A stretch of 64,000 nt of DNA from UBA7672 sp965229115 (GCA_965229115.1 CBDDIR010000002.1:62001-126000), one strand, 5' to 3'. Shown: positions 42,194 through 52,139, counted from the first letter of the stretch. Numbers and translations: made by a program. The notes: a model not told the origin generated them from the sequence alone.

Positions 42194-43444
42194 TCAAGCG
42201 CAGTAAACCACCCTGAAATCATTGACATTGGTGCCGGTCGGACCGGTCCTGAACAGGTCCCCAAGGAATTCAAAGGCGCTGTAGGAATCGTTCTGGCCGA
42301 GCATTTTCGCACCGTCGAGACCAGCGTCGCGGAGCCGTTGCGCCGTGGTGCCGTCGACATATGCGCCGGCATTGTCTTCCGAGCCGTCGATACCGTCCGT
42401 GTCCGCCGCCAAAGCCGTGACGTTCAGGCCGTCGATCGCGAGCGCAAGCGACAGGGCGAATTCTCCGTTGCGGCCGCCGCGGCCGGAGCCTCCATCGAGC
42501 GTGACCGTGGTTTCGCCGCCGGAAAGAAGAATGGCCGGACGCCTGAACGGCCGGTCGCGGCTCGCGATCTCGCGGGCGATGGCCGCATGGACAAGTCCGA
42601 CGTCGCGCGCTTCCCCCTCCATGCTGTCCGAGAGGATATGCGCCTCGACGCCCTGGCGTCTGGCGGCGTCGGCCGCCGCTTCCAGCGACCGGCCGGCGGA
42701 GGCAATGATATGGTAGCTATGCCGGGCAAAGACCGGATCGGCGGGCGAGGGCGCATCCGCCTTCTCGCTTTGCAGATGCGCCATCATGTGATCCGGCAGC
42801 GCCAGCCGGTAGCGGGCGATGATATCGAGGGCATCCTTGCGCGTGGAAGCGTCGGGAATGGTCGGGCCGGAGGCGACCTGCGCGGGGTTGTCGCCGGGAA
42901 TGTCCGAGACGATCAGGCTGACGACCCGTGCGCGCGTCGCCGCCGCCAGACGGCCTCCCTTGATGGTCGAGAAATGCTTGCGCACGACGTTCATCGCCGA
43001 GATCGGAGCACCGGAGGCGAGCAGCAACTGGTTGAGATGGATCTCGTCGGTCAGCGTCAGGCCTTCCGGAGGCGCGGGAAGCAGCGCCGAACCGCCGCCG
43101 CAGATCAGGGCGATGACGAGGTCTTGCTCGTCCAGATCGCTGACCAGTTCCACCAGCCGGCGGGCGGCTTTCCGACCGGCCTCGTCGGGGACCGGATGGG
43201 AGGCTTCCATCACCTCGATCGACCGCGTCGCGCAAGCGTAGCCATAACGGGTGACGACGACACCCGACAGCGGGCCGTCCCACAGGTCCTCCAGCGCCGC
43301 CGCCATCTGCGCCGCGCCCTTGCCGGCACCGATCACCACCGTTCGCCCTCGTGGAGGCGGCGGCAGATGGCGGCCGATGGCGGTCAGCGGATTTGCGGCC
43401 GTCACGGCGGCGTGAAACAGGGAGGCAAGGAATTCGCGGGACAT
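42194..43444 (-). CDS. Glycerate 2-kinase (MOFRL family, TtuD/GckA type)
   Basis: A 416-aa kinase expected to convert D-glycerate to 2-phosphoglycerate. Family segments seen: VVIGAGKGAAQMA, ALICGGGSALLPAPPEG, NVVRKHFSTIKGGRLA, SDIPGDNPAQVASGPT, LLSGGETTVTLDG and the C-terminal MOFRL end NVNDFRVV. In other operons it consumes glycerate formed from tartronate semialdehyde or hydroxypyruvate. It closes a five-gene minus-strand operon with an SDR and an ABC transporter, suggesting the imported compound yields glycerate or a C3 unit. Confidence 0.9.
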   Translation of the reverse strand: MSREFLASLFHAAVTAANPLTAIGRHLPPPPRGRTVVIGAGKGAAQMAAALEDLWDGPLSGVVVTRYGYACATRSIEVMEASHPVPDEAGRKAARRLVELVSDLDEQDLVIALICGGGSALLPAPPEGLTLTDEIHLNQLLLASGAPISAMNVVRKHFSTIKGGRLAAATRARVVSLIVSDIPGDNPAQVASGPTIPDASTRKDALDIIARYRLALPDHMMAHLQSEKADAPSPADPVFARHSYHIIASAGRSLEAAADAARRQGVEAHILSDSMEGEARDVGLVHAAIAREIASRDRPFRRPAILLSGGETTVTLDGGSGRGGRNGEFALSLALAIDGLNVTALAADTDGIDGSEDNAGAYVDGTTAQRLRDAGLDGAKMLGQNDSYSAFEFLGDLFRTGPTGTNVNDFRVVYCA

Positions 43445-43471
43445 GCGGAGGCTCCGGAAAGGCGATGTCCG

Positions 43472-44245
43472 TCAGACCATCACTGATCCGCCGTCCACCG
43501 CAAGGGTCTGTCCCGTCATGAAATCGCTTTCGGGAGAGGCGAGGAAGATCATCGCGCCCAGCAGATCCTCGGGTTCGGCGTCGCGCTTGATGGCGCGGCT
43601 GGCGATATTGGCGGCACGGATCGCGCCGGCCCAGTCGGGATGGACCTTGGTATTGTCGCTCATGGTCAGGCCCGGTGCTATGCAGTTGACGCGAATGCCG
43701 TCACCGCCGAGTTCACGCGCCATGCCGCGCGTCATGGAGATCACCGCGCCCTTGCTCGCCACATAGTGCAGCAGGCGAGGCGCGCCCTTGATCGCCGTGC
43801 CGGAGGCTATGTTGATGACCTTGCCGTAGCCCTTGCTGCGCATGGCGGGCAAGGCGGCCCTCGTCGCCTCGAACGTGCCGCGCACGTTGACGGCCATGAC
43901 GCTGTCCCAATCGGCGCTGTCGATGTCGTCGATCGCGACCAGCCTGAGCTTGCCGGAAAGGGCCGCGTTGTTGACAAGAATGTCGAGCTTTCCGAACGCC
44001 GCCACGCATTCCTCGACGGCGGCCCGCATTTCGGCCGGATCGGTGACGTTGGCGGTGATGCCGATCGCCTTGCCGTCGCTCGTCCGGATGGCCGCGACGG
44101 TGTTGTCGCAGGGCGCCAGGTCACAGACGGCGACCGCCGCGCCCGCCTCGGCGAGGGCGATCGAAAAGCGCGCACCAAGGCCCTGCGCCGCGCCCGTCAC
44201 GAGAGCGACGCGCCCGGCAAGCCGGGCCCGCGGATCGTGCGCCAT
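43472..44245 (-). CDS. Short-chain dehydrogenase/reductase
   Basis: A 257-aa SDR. The NAD(P)-binding motif is TGAAQGLG; ILVNNAA, the catalytic Ser in INIASGTA and the YVASK motif are intact. Asp in VAVCDLAP after the second strand suggests NAD(H) preference. ATG 44245 follows the ABC ATPase stop by 2 nt. Substrate unknown; likely an alcohol or hydroxy-acid step in the same pathway as the glycerate kinase. Confidence 0.85.
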   Translation of the reverse strand: MAHDPRARLAGRVALVTGAAQGLGARFSIALAEAGAAVAVCDLAPCDNTVAAIRTSDGKAIGITANVTDPAEMRAAVEECVAAFGKLDILVNNAALSGKLRLVAIDDIDSADWDSVMAVNVRGTFEATRAALPAMRSKGYGKVINIASGTAIKGAPRLLHYVASKGAVISMTRGMARELGGDGIRVNCIAPGLTMSDNTKVHPDWAGAIRAANIASRAIKRDAEPEDLLGAMIFLASPESDFMTGQTLAVDGGSVMV

Positions 44246-44247
44246 GG

Positions 44248-45369
44248 TCAGGCCTCGCGTGGAACGAAGTGCAGCCTGTCGGCCGACAGCAGCAGCTTGA
44301 CGTCGTCGGACTGGGCGCGGGGATCGGGCGCGGATTCGTCCACGGTCCATTCGCCGAAATCGGTGTCGATCCAGTAGCGCATCATGTTGCCATGGAAGGC
44401 GCGGCGACTGACGCGGCCCGAGATCGTCGGCGATCCGACCGGCACGGGACCGGACACGATCTTCACGGTTTCCGGCCGGAGAACGGCGGTCACCTGGCCG
44501 GTGATTCCCGATTTCACCGGAAGGCTGAGGCCGCCTATGCCCACGGTGCCGTCGGCAGCCACAGTCACGTCGATGAAATTCGCCTGGCCGATGAATTCCG
44601 CCACATAGCGGGTCGTCGGGTGATTGTAGATGTCGGTCGGGCTGCCGAGCTGTTCGATGCGACCCTTGTTCATAACGGCGATCTGGTCGGAAATGGACAG
44701 AGCCTCCTCCTGATCGTGGGTCACGAAGACCATGGTCTTGCCCAATACCTTCTGCAGCCGGACGATCTCTTCACGCAGTTTGACGCGCAGTTTCGCATCG
44801 AGGTTCGACAGCGGCTCGTCGAGGAGCAGGACCTCCGGGTCGATGGCGAGCGCGCGGGCAAGTGCCACACGCTGCTGCTGGCCACCCGAAAGCTGGTGCG
44901 GATGTTTCTCGCCGGCGCCGGACAGGCCGACCAGATCGAGCATCTCGGCGACACGGGCGAGGATGCGTTCGCGCGGCGCCTTCTGCATCTTGAGGCCATA
45001 AGCGACATTGGCCGCGACGGTCAGATGCGGAAAGAGGGCGTATTCCTGGAAAACCATGGTCATCCGCCGGCGGTTGGGCGGCAGATGGGTGATGCGCTCA
45101 TCTCCCAGGAAGATCTCGCCTTCGGTCGGATGGTAGAAGCCGGCCAGAAGGCGCAGCGTCGTGGACTTGCCGCAGCCGGACGGGCCGAGAAGCGTCAGCA
45201 TGCCGCCGCGCGGTATGTCGAGCGAGACGTTGTCGACGGCCCGGAAGCTTCCGAGATCCTTGACGACATTCGTCATCCGCACATGCGCCGGGGCGTTGGC
45301 CTTGCGGTCCGACCCGTCGATCCCTTGTCCGGCGTCAACCGGCTTGGTCGATTGGGAAACAGTCATCAT
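44248..45369 (-). CDS. ABC transporter ATP-binding protein (PotA/FbpC type)
   Basis: A 373-aa ATPase with Walker A LLGPSGCGKSTTLRLL, Q-loop VFQEYALFPHL, signature LSGGQQQRVALARAL, Walker B VLLLDEPLSNLD and a C-terminal TOBE domain. It pairs with the adjacent two-domain permease and the binding protein. An ATG at 45369 or a GTG at 45378 may start it; both are next to the permease stop. Architecture fits iron(III), polyamine or aminoethylphosphonate importers; in this catabolic setting an organic substrate is likelier (inference). Confidence 0.9.
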   Translation of the reverse strand: MMTVSQSTKPVDAGQGIDGSDRKANAPAHVRMTNVVKDLGSFRAVDNVSLDIPRGGMLTLLGPSGCGKSTTLRLLAGFYHPTEGEIFLGDERITHLPPNRRRMTMVFQEYALFPHLTVAANVAYGLKMQKAPRERILARVAEMLDLVGLSGAGEKHPHQLSGGQQQRVALARALAIDPEVLLLDEPLSNLDAKLRVKLREEIVRLQKVLGKTMVFVTHDQEEALSISDQIAVMNKGRIEQLGSPTDIYNHPTTRYVAEFIGQANFIDVTVAADGTVGIGGLSLPVKSGITGQVTAVLRPETVKIVSGPVPVGSPTISGRVSRRAFHGNMMRYWIDTDFGEWTVDESAPDPRAQSDDVKLLLSADRLHFVPREA

Positions 45370-45370
45370 G

Positions 45371-47008
45371 TCAGACACCTCTCAGGCGGGGAGCGTTCCT
45401 CGCCGCGACCAGATGGCCGAGACCGACGCACACGAAGGTAATGAAGAGAAGGAAGGTGGTCAGCGATGCGGCACCGGTCCAGTTCGCGCCTCCGATCATC
45501 TGAAGAATGATGAAGGTGACGACGATATTGCCGGGCGCAACGAGGAAGACCACGACGGAGATATTGCTGACCGAGCGGATGAAGGCCTGCAGGAAGGATG
45601 AAATCAGACTGCGCGACAGGAGCGGCACATACACATCGCGCACGAGCCGCAGTTCGCTGGCGCCGAGGTCGCGCGCGGCGTCCTCGATGCTTTTGTGGAT
45701 CTGGCCGATCGCCGAGACCGTGCCCTGGTAAGCGAGCGGCAGATGCCAGAACCCGAGCGCCAGAACAATGATCCAGATGGTTCCGCCGAGTTGCAGCGGC
45801 GGCGCGTTGAATGCCAGAACGAAGCCGACGCCGACGAAGACACCCGGCAGCGCGCCCGGCAGCACGGCGAGGAAATCGAGCGTCTTGCGGAACGGGATGC
45901 TGCGCGAATTGAGGAAGGCGAGGATCTGGCCGAGAATGGCGGTGACGGCGGCGGCCAGCAGGCTGGCGATCAGGCTCGTCTGCAGGGCCGGCCAGTAGTT
46001 CATCACTTCGCCCCAGTGCTTGAGGGTGAGCGACCAGTCGCGACCCCAGCTGTTGACGAGGCCGGCCAGCAGGATGCCGACGTAAAGCGAGACGACGAGC
46101 AGGCTGACAATAGTGCAGATCGCGACGCAGGCTATCTTGACGCCCAGCGGAGTGGCGATCTGGTCCATGTCCGAGCCGCGGCCCGTCACGGTGGTGAAGC
46201 TGCCGCGTGAGGTCAGGTAGCGGCTGGCCAGAAACAGCGCGATGGTCGGGATCAGCAGGACGGCGACGACGACCGCCGCACCGTTGAGATCGGCCAGGCC
46301 CTCCATGCGGAACCAGGCTTCGGTGGCGAGCAGCGGATAGTTGCCGGCGATGACGACCGCATTGCCGAAGTCGGCGAGCACGGTGATGGCGACCACCAGC
46401 ATGGCGCCGAAGATGCCCGGCATGGCGAGCGGCAGCGTCACTGTGCGCAGAGCCTTCCATTCCGTCGCGCCGAGCGTCAGCGACGCCTGTTCGGCACTCG
46501 GATGGATTCCCTGCAGCACGCCGCGAATGATCGTCATCGAGAGGGGGAAGAAGGCGACCGTCTGGGCGAGCCACAATCCGTGCCAGCCGAAGATGTTGAC
46601 ATTCAGTCCGAACAGCTCGCGCGTTACCAGGCCTTGCCGACCGAACATCAGAATATAGGCGAAAGCGACCATGAATGGGGGCGCGAACAGCGGCAGCGTG
46701 CCCATCAGGTTGAAGAAGCGTCGCGCAGGCATGTCCTTGCGCGTGCCGACGAAAGCGAAGACGAAGCCGATCGCCGTTGCCGACAGCGTCGACAGGATAG
46801 TGATCACGACGCTGTTGCCCGCCGCCCTCAGCCAGCGGGTACGCGTGAACATCTGGAGGTAATCGGCAAGCGGCGGATAGGCGAGAACCTTGGCGGTCGG
46901 AAACAGGACGAAGACCACCAGCGCCGCCAGGGCGATCATGGCGGCTATCATCACCCCTCGTTCGACCGAGGGGCGCGTTGCCGCTGTTGTTGCAAATGAT
47001 AGTGCCAT
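45371..47008 (-). CDS. ABC transporter permease, fused two-domain type
   Basis: A 545-aa permease with about 12 membrane helices formed by two BPD_transp_1 domains. Each has an EAA loop: ASLTLGATEWKALRTVTLPLAMPGI in the first half and AARDLGASELRLVRDVYVPLLSRS in the second. This single-chain layout is typical of FbpB/ThiP/PhnU-like importers. Operon position between the binding protein and the ATPase. Confidence 0.9.
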   Translation of the reverse strand: MALSFATTAATRPSVERGVMIAAMIALAALVVFVLFPTAKVLAYPPLADYLQMFTRTRWLRAAGNSVVITILSTLSATAIGFVFAFVGTRKDMPARRFFNLMGTLPLFAPPFMVAFAYILMFGRQGLVTRELFGLNVNIFGWHGLWLAQTVAFFPLSMTIIRGVLQGIHPSAEQASLTLGATEWKALRTVTLPLAMPGIFGAMLVVAITVLADFGNAVVIAGNYPLLATEAWFRMEGLADLNGAAVVVAVLLIPTIALFLASRYLTSRGSFTTVTGRGSDMDQIATPLGVKIACVAICTIVSLLVVSLYVGILLAGLVNSWGRDWSLTLKHWGEVMNYWPALQTSLIASLLAAAVTAILGQILAFLNSRSIPFRKTLDFLAVLPGALPGVFVGVGFVLAFNAPPLQLGGTIWIIVLALGFWHLPLAYQGTVSAIGQIHKSIEDAARDLGASELRLVRDVYVPLLSRSLISSFLQAFIRSVSNISVVVFLVAPGNIVVTFIILQMIGGANWTGAASLTTFLLFITFVCVGLGHLVAARNAPRLRGV

Positions 47009-47054
47009 GAACGTCTTCCTGGTTAGGCCATGCCGGTCGGGATGGTGACCGGCC

Positions 47055-48113
47055 TTACTGGCCGGTCACCTCCGCCCATTCCTTGCGGATGCGATCCATG
47101 TTCGCGGTCGCCCAGGCGTTGTCGTATTTGACCGTCTTCAGCTCGGCGAGGCCCGGCGCGCCGGCCGGAGCTGCCACCTTCGGATTGAGCGGGTGGCGGA
47201 AGCCGTATTCGGCGTTGACCTGTTGCGGATACTCGCTGAGCAGGAAATCGATATACTTCTTCGCCCCCTCGGTGTTCGGCCCACCCTTGACGATGGAGGC
47301 TGCCCAGACGTTGACGACATTGTCCGGCGGCACGATGAAATCGATCGGCTGCTGACGATTTACCTTGGCGTTCAGCACGTCGGCGAGCCAGAACGTGCCC
47401 ACGGAGGCTTCGCCCTTTTCGACAAGCGTCACGGTCAGCGGTGCGGACGGCGTGTACTGCGAGACATTTTCGTTCAGTTTCTTCGTGTATTCCCAGGCCT
47501 TGTCTTCGCCGGAGCGGAAGATCTGCGTGGCCAGGAGCACATAACCGATCGCCGAGGTTTGCGGATTGGATGTTGCGATCTGGCCCGAATAGGCGGGATC
47601 CAGAATATCGTCCCAGGTCTTGGGCGTCTCGACGCCCTCGGCGGCGATGTCCTCGAAGTTCTCGGTGTTCCAGAAGATGCAGGTCGTCATCCCGTACCAG
47701 CCGGTCCAGAAACCCTCGGGGTCGGCGTAGCCCTTGGCAACGGCATCCTCCGTGAGAGCTGGCGACTTATAGGCCTCCAGGAGGCCTTTCTGGGCGAGAC
47801 CCTGCTGGAAGTCCGTCGGTGCGGCCGCGAACACGTCGGCGCGCGGCTGGGCGGCTTCACTCTCGATGCGCGCCGCGAGCGTGCCGACCGCCGGAACGTT
47901 CAGCACCTCAACCTCAATGCCGGTCTGCTTTGTAAACTCCGCATTGATCTTGCTGTTGACGTCCTCTTCCGGAATGACCGTGTAGACGACAATCTTCTGG
48001 GTTTGCGCGAAGGCGCTTGTCGATGCCGACAGCGCCGCGGTGACGGAAATAACGCCGGCTGCGGCTATCCACCCGAGTGCGCTGACGTTTGCGAATGCCT
48101 TGATCTTGTCCAT
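47055..48113 (-). CDS. ABC transporter periplasmic substrate-binding protein
   Basis: A 352-aa extracellular solute-binding protein (family 1/FbpA-like). A Sec signal ends at SAFA before QTQKIVVYTVIPEEDV. The mature part includes FTKQTGIEVEVLNVPAVGTLAARIESE and the late region HPLNPKVAAPAGAPGL. The start ATG 48113 has AGGGAGG 4 nt upstream; upstream in-frame codons to 48209 lack a ribosome site. First gene of the transporter-SDR-kinase operon. Confidence 0.9.
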   Translation of the reverse strand: MDKIKAFANVSALGWIAAAGVISVTAALSASTSAFAQTQKIVVYTVIPEEDVNSKINAEFTKQTGIEVEVLNVPAVGTLAARIESEAAQPRADVFAAAPTDFQQGLAQKGLLEAYKSPALTEDAVAKGYADPEGFWTGWYGMTTCIFWNTENFEDIAAEGVETPKTWDDILDPAYSGQIATSNPQTSAIGYVLLATQIFRSGEDKAWEYTKKLNENVSQYTPSAPLTVTLVEKGEASVGTFWLADVLNAKVNRQQPIDFIVPPDNVVNVWAASIVKGGPNTEGAKKYIDFLLSEYPQQVNAEYGFRHPLNPKVAAPAGAPGLAELKTVKYDNAWATANMDRIRKEWAEVTGQ

Positions 48114-48502
48114 GGAACCTCCCTGTTGTCCATCTGTGAAATCGCAGGGAAGACCCTTTACGGCGTTTGCCGCATGCCTGCCCCGGACCGCCGTTCCTCC
48201 TTCGGCCATGGGGCGACCTTATTAGCAAATGGCAAGTCGTCACAAATACCCATTTCTGATCTTCGATATCACTTTAAATTATGCAGTCTGGTACTGAAAA
48301 CGGCCTGCCTCCTTCGAAATGCAGATTATGCGACGTAATTTCGGGGATTGCGGCCATTTCATTTAGAAGGAACGCCGAGCCTTATCACGAAAAATGATTT
48401 GAAGGATAACATAAGACAATTTGCGGGCAGGCGATTTTCCGCGCACCACAATGCAAAGCCTGGCCTTCAGGCGGCATTCTTTCTCAAGAAATCGGATACG
48501 CC
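48114..48502. promoter_or_regulatory. Divergent promoter region between transporter operon and monooxygenase
   Basis: About 390 nt, AT-rich in its centre, between two divergent operons. It should hold both promoters and probably sites for the nearby LysR regulator, but no clear T-N11-A palindrome or promoter pair could be assigned with confidence. Confidence 0.45.
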
Positions 48503-50467
48503 ATGAAACAGACCCCAATCACCTTCCAGCAGGCCGTCGCCGACGAGACGAAGCTGCGCGAGGCGCTCGCGGACGCCGATATCGCACCCATGCTGATGGT
48601 GCTCGTGCAGCTGACGGGCGACATGGAGATCCTCGACGAGGTCCGTCCCTTCATCACCGGCGCCTGGAGCTTCATGGAGAGCGTGCCGGCGGCGCTGAAG
48701 TCCAAGGTGCGCGAGCGCCTGATCGATGCCCTGAAGGACAAAGCCGCGACCGATGCGCCGCCGGCCGAGACCACGGATCCGTCCAAGCTTCAGCGCATGA
48801 TGTCCGCCGCGGTCGGCACGGAGGTTCCGAAGGAATACATTCCCCTGATGGTCGAGGAAATGCGCTTCGGCGACGACACCCGCACAGTCGAGTGGCGCCG
48901 CGCGCCGCCCCGCCTGGCCGACAAGGATTTCAAGGTCGTGGTTATCGGCGCGGGCTTTTCGGGCCTCTGCGCGGCGGTGATGCTGCAAAATCTCGGCATT
49001 CCGTTCGTGGTTCTGGAAAAAAACGACAATATCGGCGGCACCTGGTATGAGAACACCTATCCGGGCTGCGGTGTCGATACGCCGAACCATTTCTTCTCCT
49101 ATTCCTTCTTCCCCTACCACAAGTGGTCGCATCACTTCTCCAAGCGGCAGGAAATCCAGGGTTATATCGAACAGGCCGCCGATGCCTTCAATCTGCGCCG
49201 GCACATCCGGTTCGGCGTGGAGGTGGAGAGCGCGACCTTCGACGAGGAGACCGCGCGTTGGGTCGTCACGACGCGGGCGGCGGACGGGACGCAGGACAAG
49301 CTCGACTGCAACGCGGTGATCACCGCCGTCGGCCAGCTCAATCGTCCGGCCTATCCAAAGATTGACGGCATCGACGGTTTCGCAGGTCCGGTCTTCCACA
49401 CCGCGAAATGGGATCATTCGGTCGATCTGGCCGGCAAGCGGGTGGCGATGATCGGCACCGGCGCGAGCGGCATGCAGGCCGGCCCGTCGATCGCCGGCGA
49501 GGTCGAGAGCCTGACGGTCTTCCAGCGTTCGCCGCACTGGGTCATGCCCAACGAGAACTATCACAAGCCGGTCAGCGAAGGCCAGAAATGGGCGCTCCAG
49601 AACATTCCGCTCTTCTCGGAATGGTACCGCTTCCAGCTGTTCTGGGCATCCTCCGACGGGTTCCATTCCTCGCTGCAGATGGACCCGACCTGGGACAAGC
49701 CGGACGTCTCGCTCAATGCGACCAACCATCAGATGCGCGAGCGCATCGTCGCCCATATCCGCAAGGAACTGGATGGCGACGAGGACCTGATCGCCAAATG
49801 CGTGCCGAACTATCCGCCCTACGGCAAGCGTATGTTGCGGGATAATCACTGGTTCAAGATGCTGAAGCGCGACAATGTCGAGCTGGTCGATGCCGGCATC
49901 GAGAAGATCGTGCCGAACGGCATCGTCGACAGGGACGGCAGGCTGCACGAGGTCGACGTCATCATTCTTGCGACCGGTTTCCAGGCAGCGAAGATACTGT
50001 GGCCGATGGAGATCGCCGGGCGCGGCGGTCGCACCATCCGCGAGGCCTGGGCGAACGACGATCCGCGCGCCTACAAGGGCATGACGGTACCGGGCTTCCC
50101 GAACCTGTTCGTCACCTTCGGCCCCAATACCAACCTCGCCCATGGCGGCAGCGCGATCTTTCACTTCGAGTGCCAGATCCACTACATCATGCAGGCGCTG
50201 CGCGAGATGATCGAAGGCCAGTGGGATACGGCCGAAATCCGTCCGGAAGTGCATGACGCCTATAACCGGCTGGTCGACCAGAAATGCAGCAACATGGTCT
50301 GGGCGCATCCGGGTGTCAGCAACTGGTACAAGAACAAGGATGGACGCGTGACGGTCACCTCGCCGTGGCGACTCGTGGACTTCTGGGAACTGACGCGGCA
50401 GTTCGAGCCTTCCGAATATGTGTTCACCCGCGTCGAGGACGAAGCCGGCCGGCGCAGGACCGGTTGA
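48503..50467 (+). CDS. Flavin-containing Baeyer-Villiger-type monooxygenase
   Basis: A 654-aa FAD/NADPH monooxygenase. Two Rossmann motifs are visible: VVIGAGFSGLCAAVM (FAD) and AMIGTGASGMQA (NADPH). The type I BVMO fingerprint lies between them as FAGPVFHTAKWD, with Asp replacing the usual Pro at its end. FAD contacts appear in NIGGTWYENTYPGCGVD. The extra ~130-residue N-terminal helical region matches the longer, 4-hydroxyacetophenone monooxygenase-like members. Expected reaction: ketone to ester using O2 and NADPH. The downstream alpha/beta hydrolase could open the ester. The substrate cannot be read from sequence. Confidence 0.85.
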   Translation: MKQTPITFQQAVADETKLREALADADIAPMLMVLVQLTGDMEILDEVRPFITGAWSFMESVPAALKSKVRERLIDALKDKAATDAPPAETTDPSKLQRMMSAAVGTEVPKEYIPLMVEEMRFGDDTRTVEWRRAPPRLADKDFKVVVIGAGFSGLCAAVMLQNLGIPFVVLEKNDNIGGTWYENTYPGCGVDTPNHFFSYSFFPYHKWSHHFSKRQEIQGYIEQAADAFNLRRHIRFGVEVESATFDEETARWVVTTRAADGTQDKLDCNAVITAVGQLNRPAYPKIDGIDGFAGPVFHTAKWDHSVDLAGKRVAMIGTGASGMQAGPSIAGEVESLTVFQRSPHWVMPNENYHKPVSEGQKWALQNIPLFSEWYRFQLFWASSDGFHSSLQMDPTWDKPDVSLNATNHQMRERIVAHIRKELDGDEDLIAKCVPNYPPYGKRMLRDNHWFKMLKRDNVELVDAGIEKIVPNGIVDRDGRLHEVDVIILATGFQAAKILWPMEIAGRGGRTIREAWANDDPRAYKGMTVPGFPNLFVTFGPNTNLAHGGSAIFHFECQIHYIMQALREMIEGQWDTAEIRPEVHDAYNRLVDQKCSNMVWAHPGVSNWYKNKDGRVTVTSPWRLVDFWELTRQFEPSEYVFTRVEDEAGRRRTG

Positions 50468-50477
50468 GGGAGAGACG

Positions 50478-51266
50478 ATGCCGACGATCGATCGGAATGG
50501 CCGGACGCTTTACTTCGAGGCAACCGGCGGCAATGGCCCCGCCATCCTGTTTCTCAACTCCGTGGGCACGGCGCTCGGCATGTGGGACGCGCAGGCGATG
50601 GCGCTGGCTGACGATTTCACCGTCATCCGCTTCGACTGGCCCGGTCACGGAGGAAGCGCGGCGCCTAACGGAACGCCGGCGGTGATCGCGACGCTGGTCG
50701 AGGACGCGTTGGCGGTCCTCGATGCCGCCGGAGCGGAGGCCGCGCATGTCGTCGGCCTGTCGCTTGGCGGACTGGTGGCGCAGGCGTTGGCGCTCGACGC
50801 GCCGACCCGTGTCCTGTCGCTGACGCTCTGTGCCACGTCGGCGGGTTTCGGGCCGCCCGACATGTGGGCGGGACGCGCGGCGACGGTCCGCAGCGAGGGG
50901 ATGGAGCCGATGGTCACGGCGTCGCGCCCGCGCTGGTTCACGCCCGATTTCCCGGAACGCCAGCCGGTCGAGGCCGAGCGGCTGTTCGCCATGCTGCGTG
51001 CCGTGAAGCCGGAAGGTTATGCCCTCTGCTGCGAAATCCTGCGCGATACCGACCTGCGGTCGCGATTGGCGGGCCTGACGCTGCCGGTCCGGATGATCGC
51101 CGGAGCCCAGGACATGGCGACGCCTCCCGCCAGGCTGGAGGAGATCCGCGACCTGATCGGCCGTGGCGATCTCACCGTTCTGGATGGGGCCGCCCATATC
51201 CTCAATGTCGAACAGGCCGAGCGGACGACGGCGCTGATCCGGGAATTCGTCTCGGCACTCCGTTAA
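50478..51266 (+). CDS. Alpha/beta hydrolase (enol-lactonase-like)
   Basis: A 262-aa serine hydrolase with nucleophile elbow GLSLGG, an oxyanion-region LFLNSVGTALGMWD typical of 3-oxoadipate enol-lactonases, and catalytic His in DGAAHILN. GAGGGAG precedes the ATG, 10 nt after the monooxygenase stop, so the two are co-transcribed. The likely role is cleavage of the ester or lactone made by the monooxygenase. Confidence 0.85.
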   Translation: MPTIDRNGRTLYFEATGGNGPAILFLNSVGTALGMWDAQAMALADDFTVIRFDWPGHGGSAAPNGTPAVIATLVEDALAVLDAAGAEAAHVVGLSLGGLVAQALALDAPTRVLSLTLCATSAGFGPPDMWAGRAATVRSEGMEPMVTASRPRWFTPDFPERQPVEAERLFAMLRAVKPEGYALCCEILRDTDLRSRLAGLTLPVRMIAGAQDMATPPARLEEIRDLIGRGDLTVLDGAAHILNVEQAERTTALIREFVSALR

Positions 51267-51293
51267 GCGCGAAGGCGCTTCGACACTGCCATC

Positions 51294-51331
51294 AACGAAA
51301 ATGCCACGCGTTCCCGAGCGGCATTTTCGTT
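51294..51331. terminator. Bidirectional intrinsic terminator
   Basis: A perfect 12-bp stem, AACGAAAATGCC paired with GGCATTTTCGTT, around a 14-nt loop. It lies between the converging hydrolase and SDR genes, with A/T-rich arms that give T tracts on both strands. Confidence 0.8.
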
Positions 51332-51347
51332 TGCGCCATGTTGTTTC

Positions 51348-52139
51348 CTACCAGGCGATGGCACCGCCATCGACGGGAATGATCGCTCCCGTCATGAAGC
51401 TCGAGGCATCGGAGGCGAGCAGCAGGGCGGCGCCACCGATTTCCTCGGGGTTGCCGACCCGGCCGACCGGAAGGGACTCGGCGAAGAGACGTTCCGTTTC
51501 CGCCTCGTGCATGCGCCCGCCGCCGATATTGGTGCGGAAGGGACCGGGCGCGATCGCGTTGACCATTACATTGTAGCGGGCGAGATCGATCGCCGCTTGC
51601 TTGACGAGATTGATGACGGCCGCCTTGGTGGCCACGTAGCTGTAACCGACCATCGGATCGGCCCTGAAGCCGGCCGAGGACGCCGTGACGACGATGCGGC
51701 CGGAACGCTGGGCGCGCATCGGCGCCGCCGCGGCTTGGATCGTCGCGAACACGCCGGTGAGGTTGATGTCCAGCACCTGCCGCCAGCGCTCGGCGGAGCT
51801 CGTTTCCAGATTGCCGGCATCGGTGAAGGGGCCGGGACCGCCAGAAATACCGGCATTGGCGAAGGCGATGTCGAGCCGGCCGAACTTCTCGCAGACGCGG
51901 CCGACCAGCGCCTGCGCCGCGCCGGTCTCGGCGACGTTGATGGTCTCCGCGCTGGCGAGCATGCCCTTGCCGCGGAGGGCCTCCGCCGCCTTGCCCGCGG
52001 CCTCCGCGTTGACATCGGCCACCACGACATGCGCGCCGGCGCTCGCCACGGCTTCCGCCATTGCAAAACCAAGCCCGCTGGCAGCCCCGGTCACGATCGC
52101 GATCCGGCCCGTCAGGTCGAAACGGCTTCTAATATCCAT
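51348..52139 (-). CDS. Short-chain dehydrogenase/reductase
   Basis: A 263-aa SDR with TGAASGLG, VVADVNAEAA (acidic residue favouring NAD), AFANAGISGG, Ser in VVTASSAG, and YVATK. ATG 52139 is preferred to an upstream start at 52220. It is separately transcribed toward the terminator at 51294-51331. Probably oxidises or reduces an alcohol intermediate of the neighbouring monooxygenase pathway. Confidence 0.85.
   Translation of the reverse strand: MDIRSRFDLTGRIAIVTGAASGLGFAMAEAVASAGAHVVVADVNAEAAGKAAEALRGKGMLASAETINVAETGAAQALVGRVCEKFGRLDIAFANAGISGGPGPFTDAGNLETSSAERWRQVLDINLTGVFATIQAAAAPMRAQRSGRIVVTASSAGFRADPMVGYSYVATKAAVINLVKQAAIDLARYNVMVNAIAPGPFRTNIGGGRMHEAETERLFAESLPVGRVGNPEEIGGAALLLASDASSFMTGAIIPVDGGAIAW

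Noticed and set aside
42188..43486. A 432-codon plus-strand frame over the glycerate kinase
   Set aside because: Composition is Arg/Gly/Asp-rich as expected for an antisense shadow of a GC-rich gene; the minus-strand protein has clear MOFRL motifs.
44269..45441. A 390-codon plus-strand frame over the ABC ATPase gene
   Set aside because: The minus strand encodes all ABC ATPase motifs; the plus frame is a shadow. The same applies to the 381-codon frame at 47193-48338.
48467..50308. A 613-codon open frame antisense to the monooxygenase
   Set aside because: It is the mirror of a high-GC coding strand with strong BVMO motifs on the plus strand; no family or ribosome site on the minus strand.
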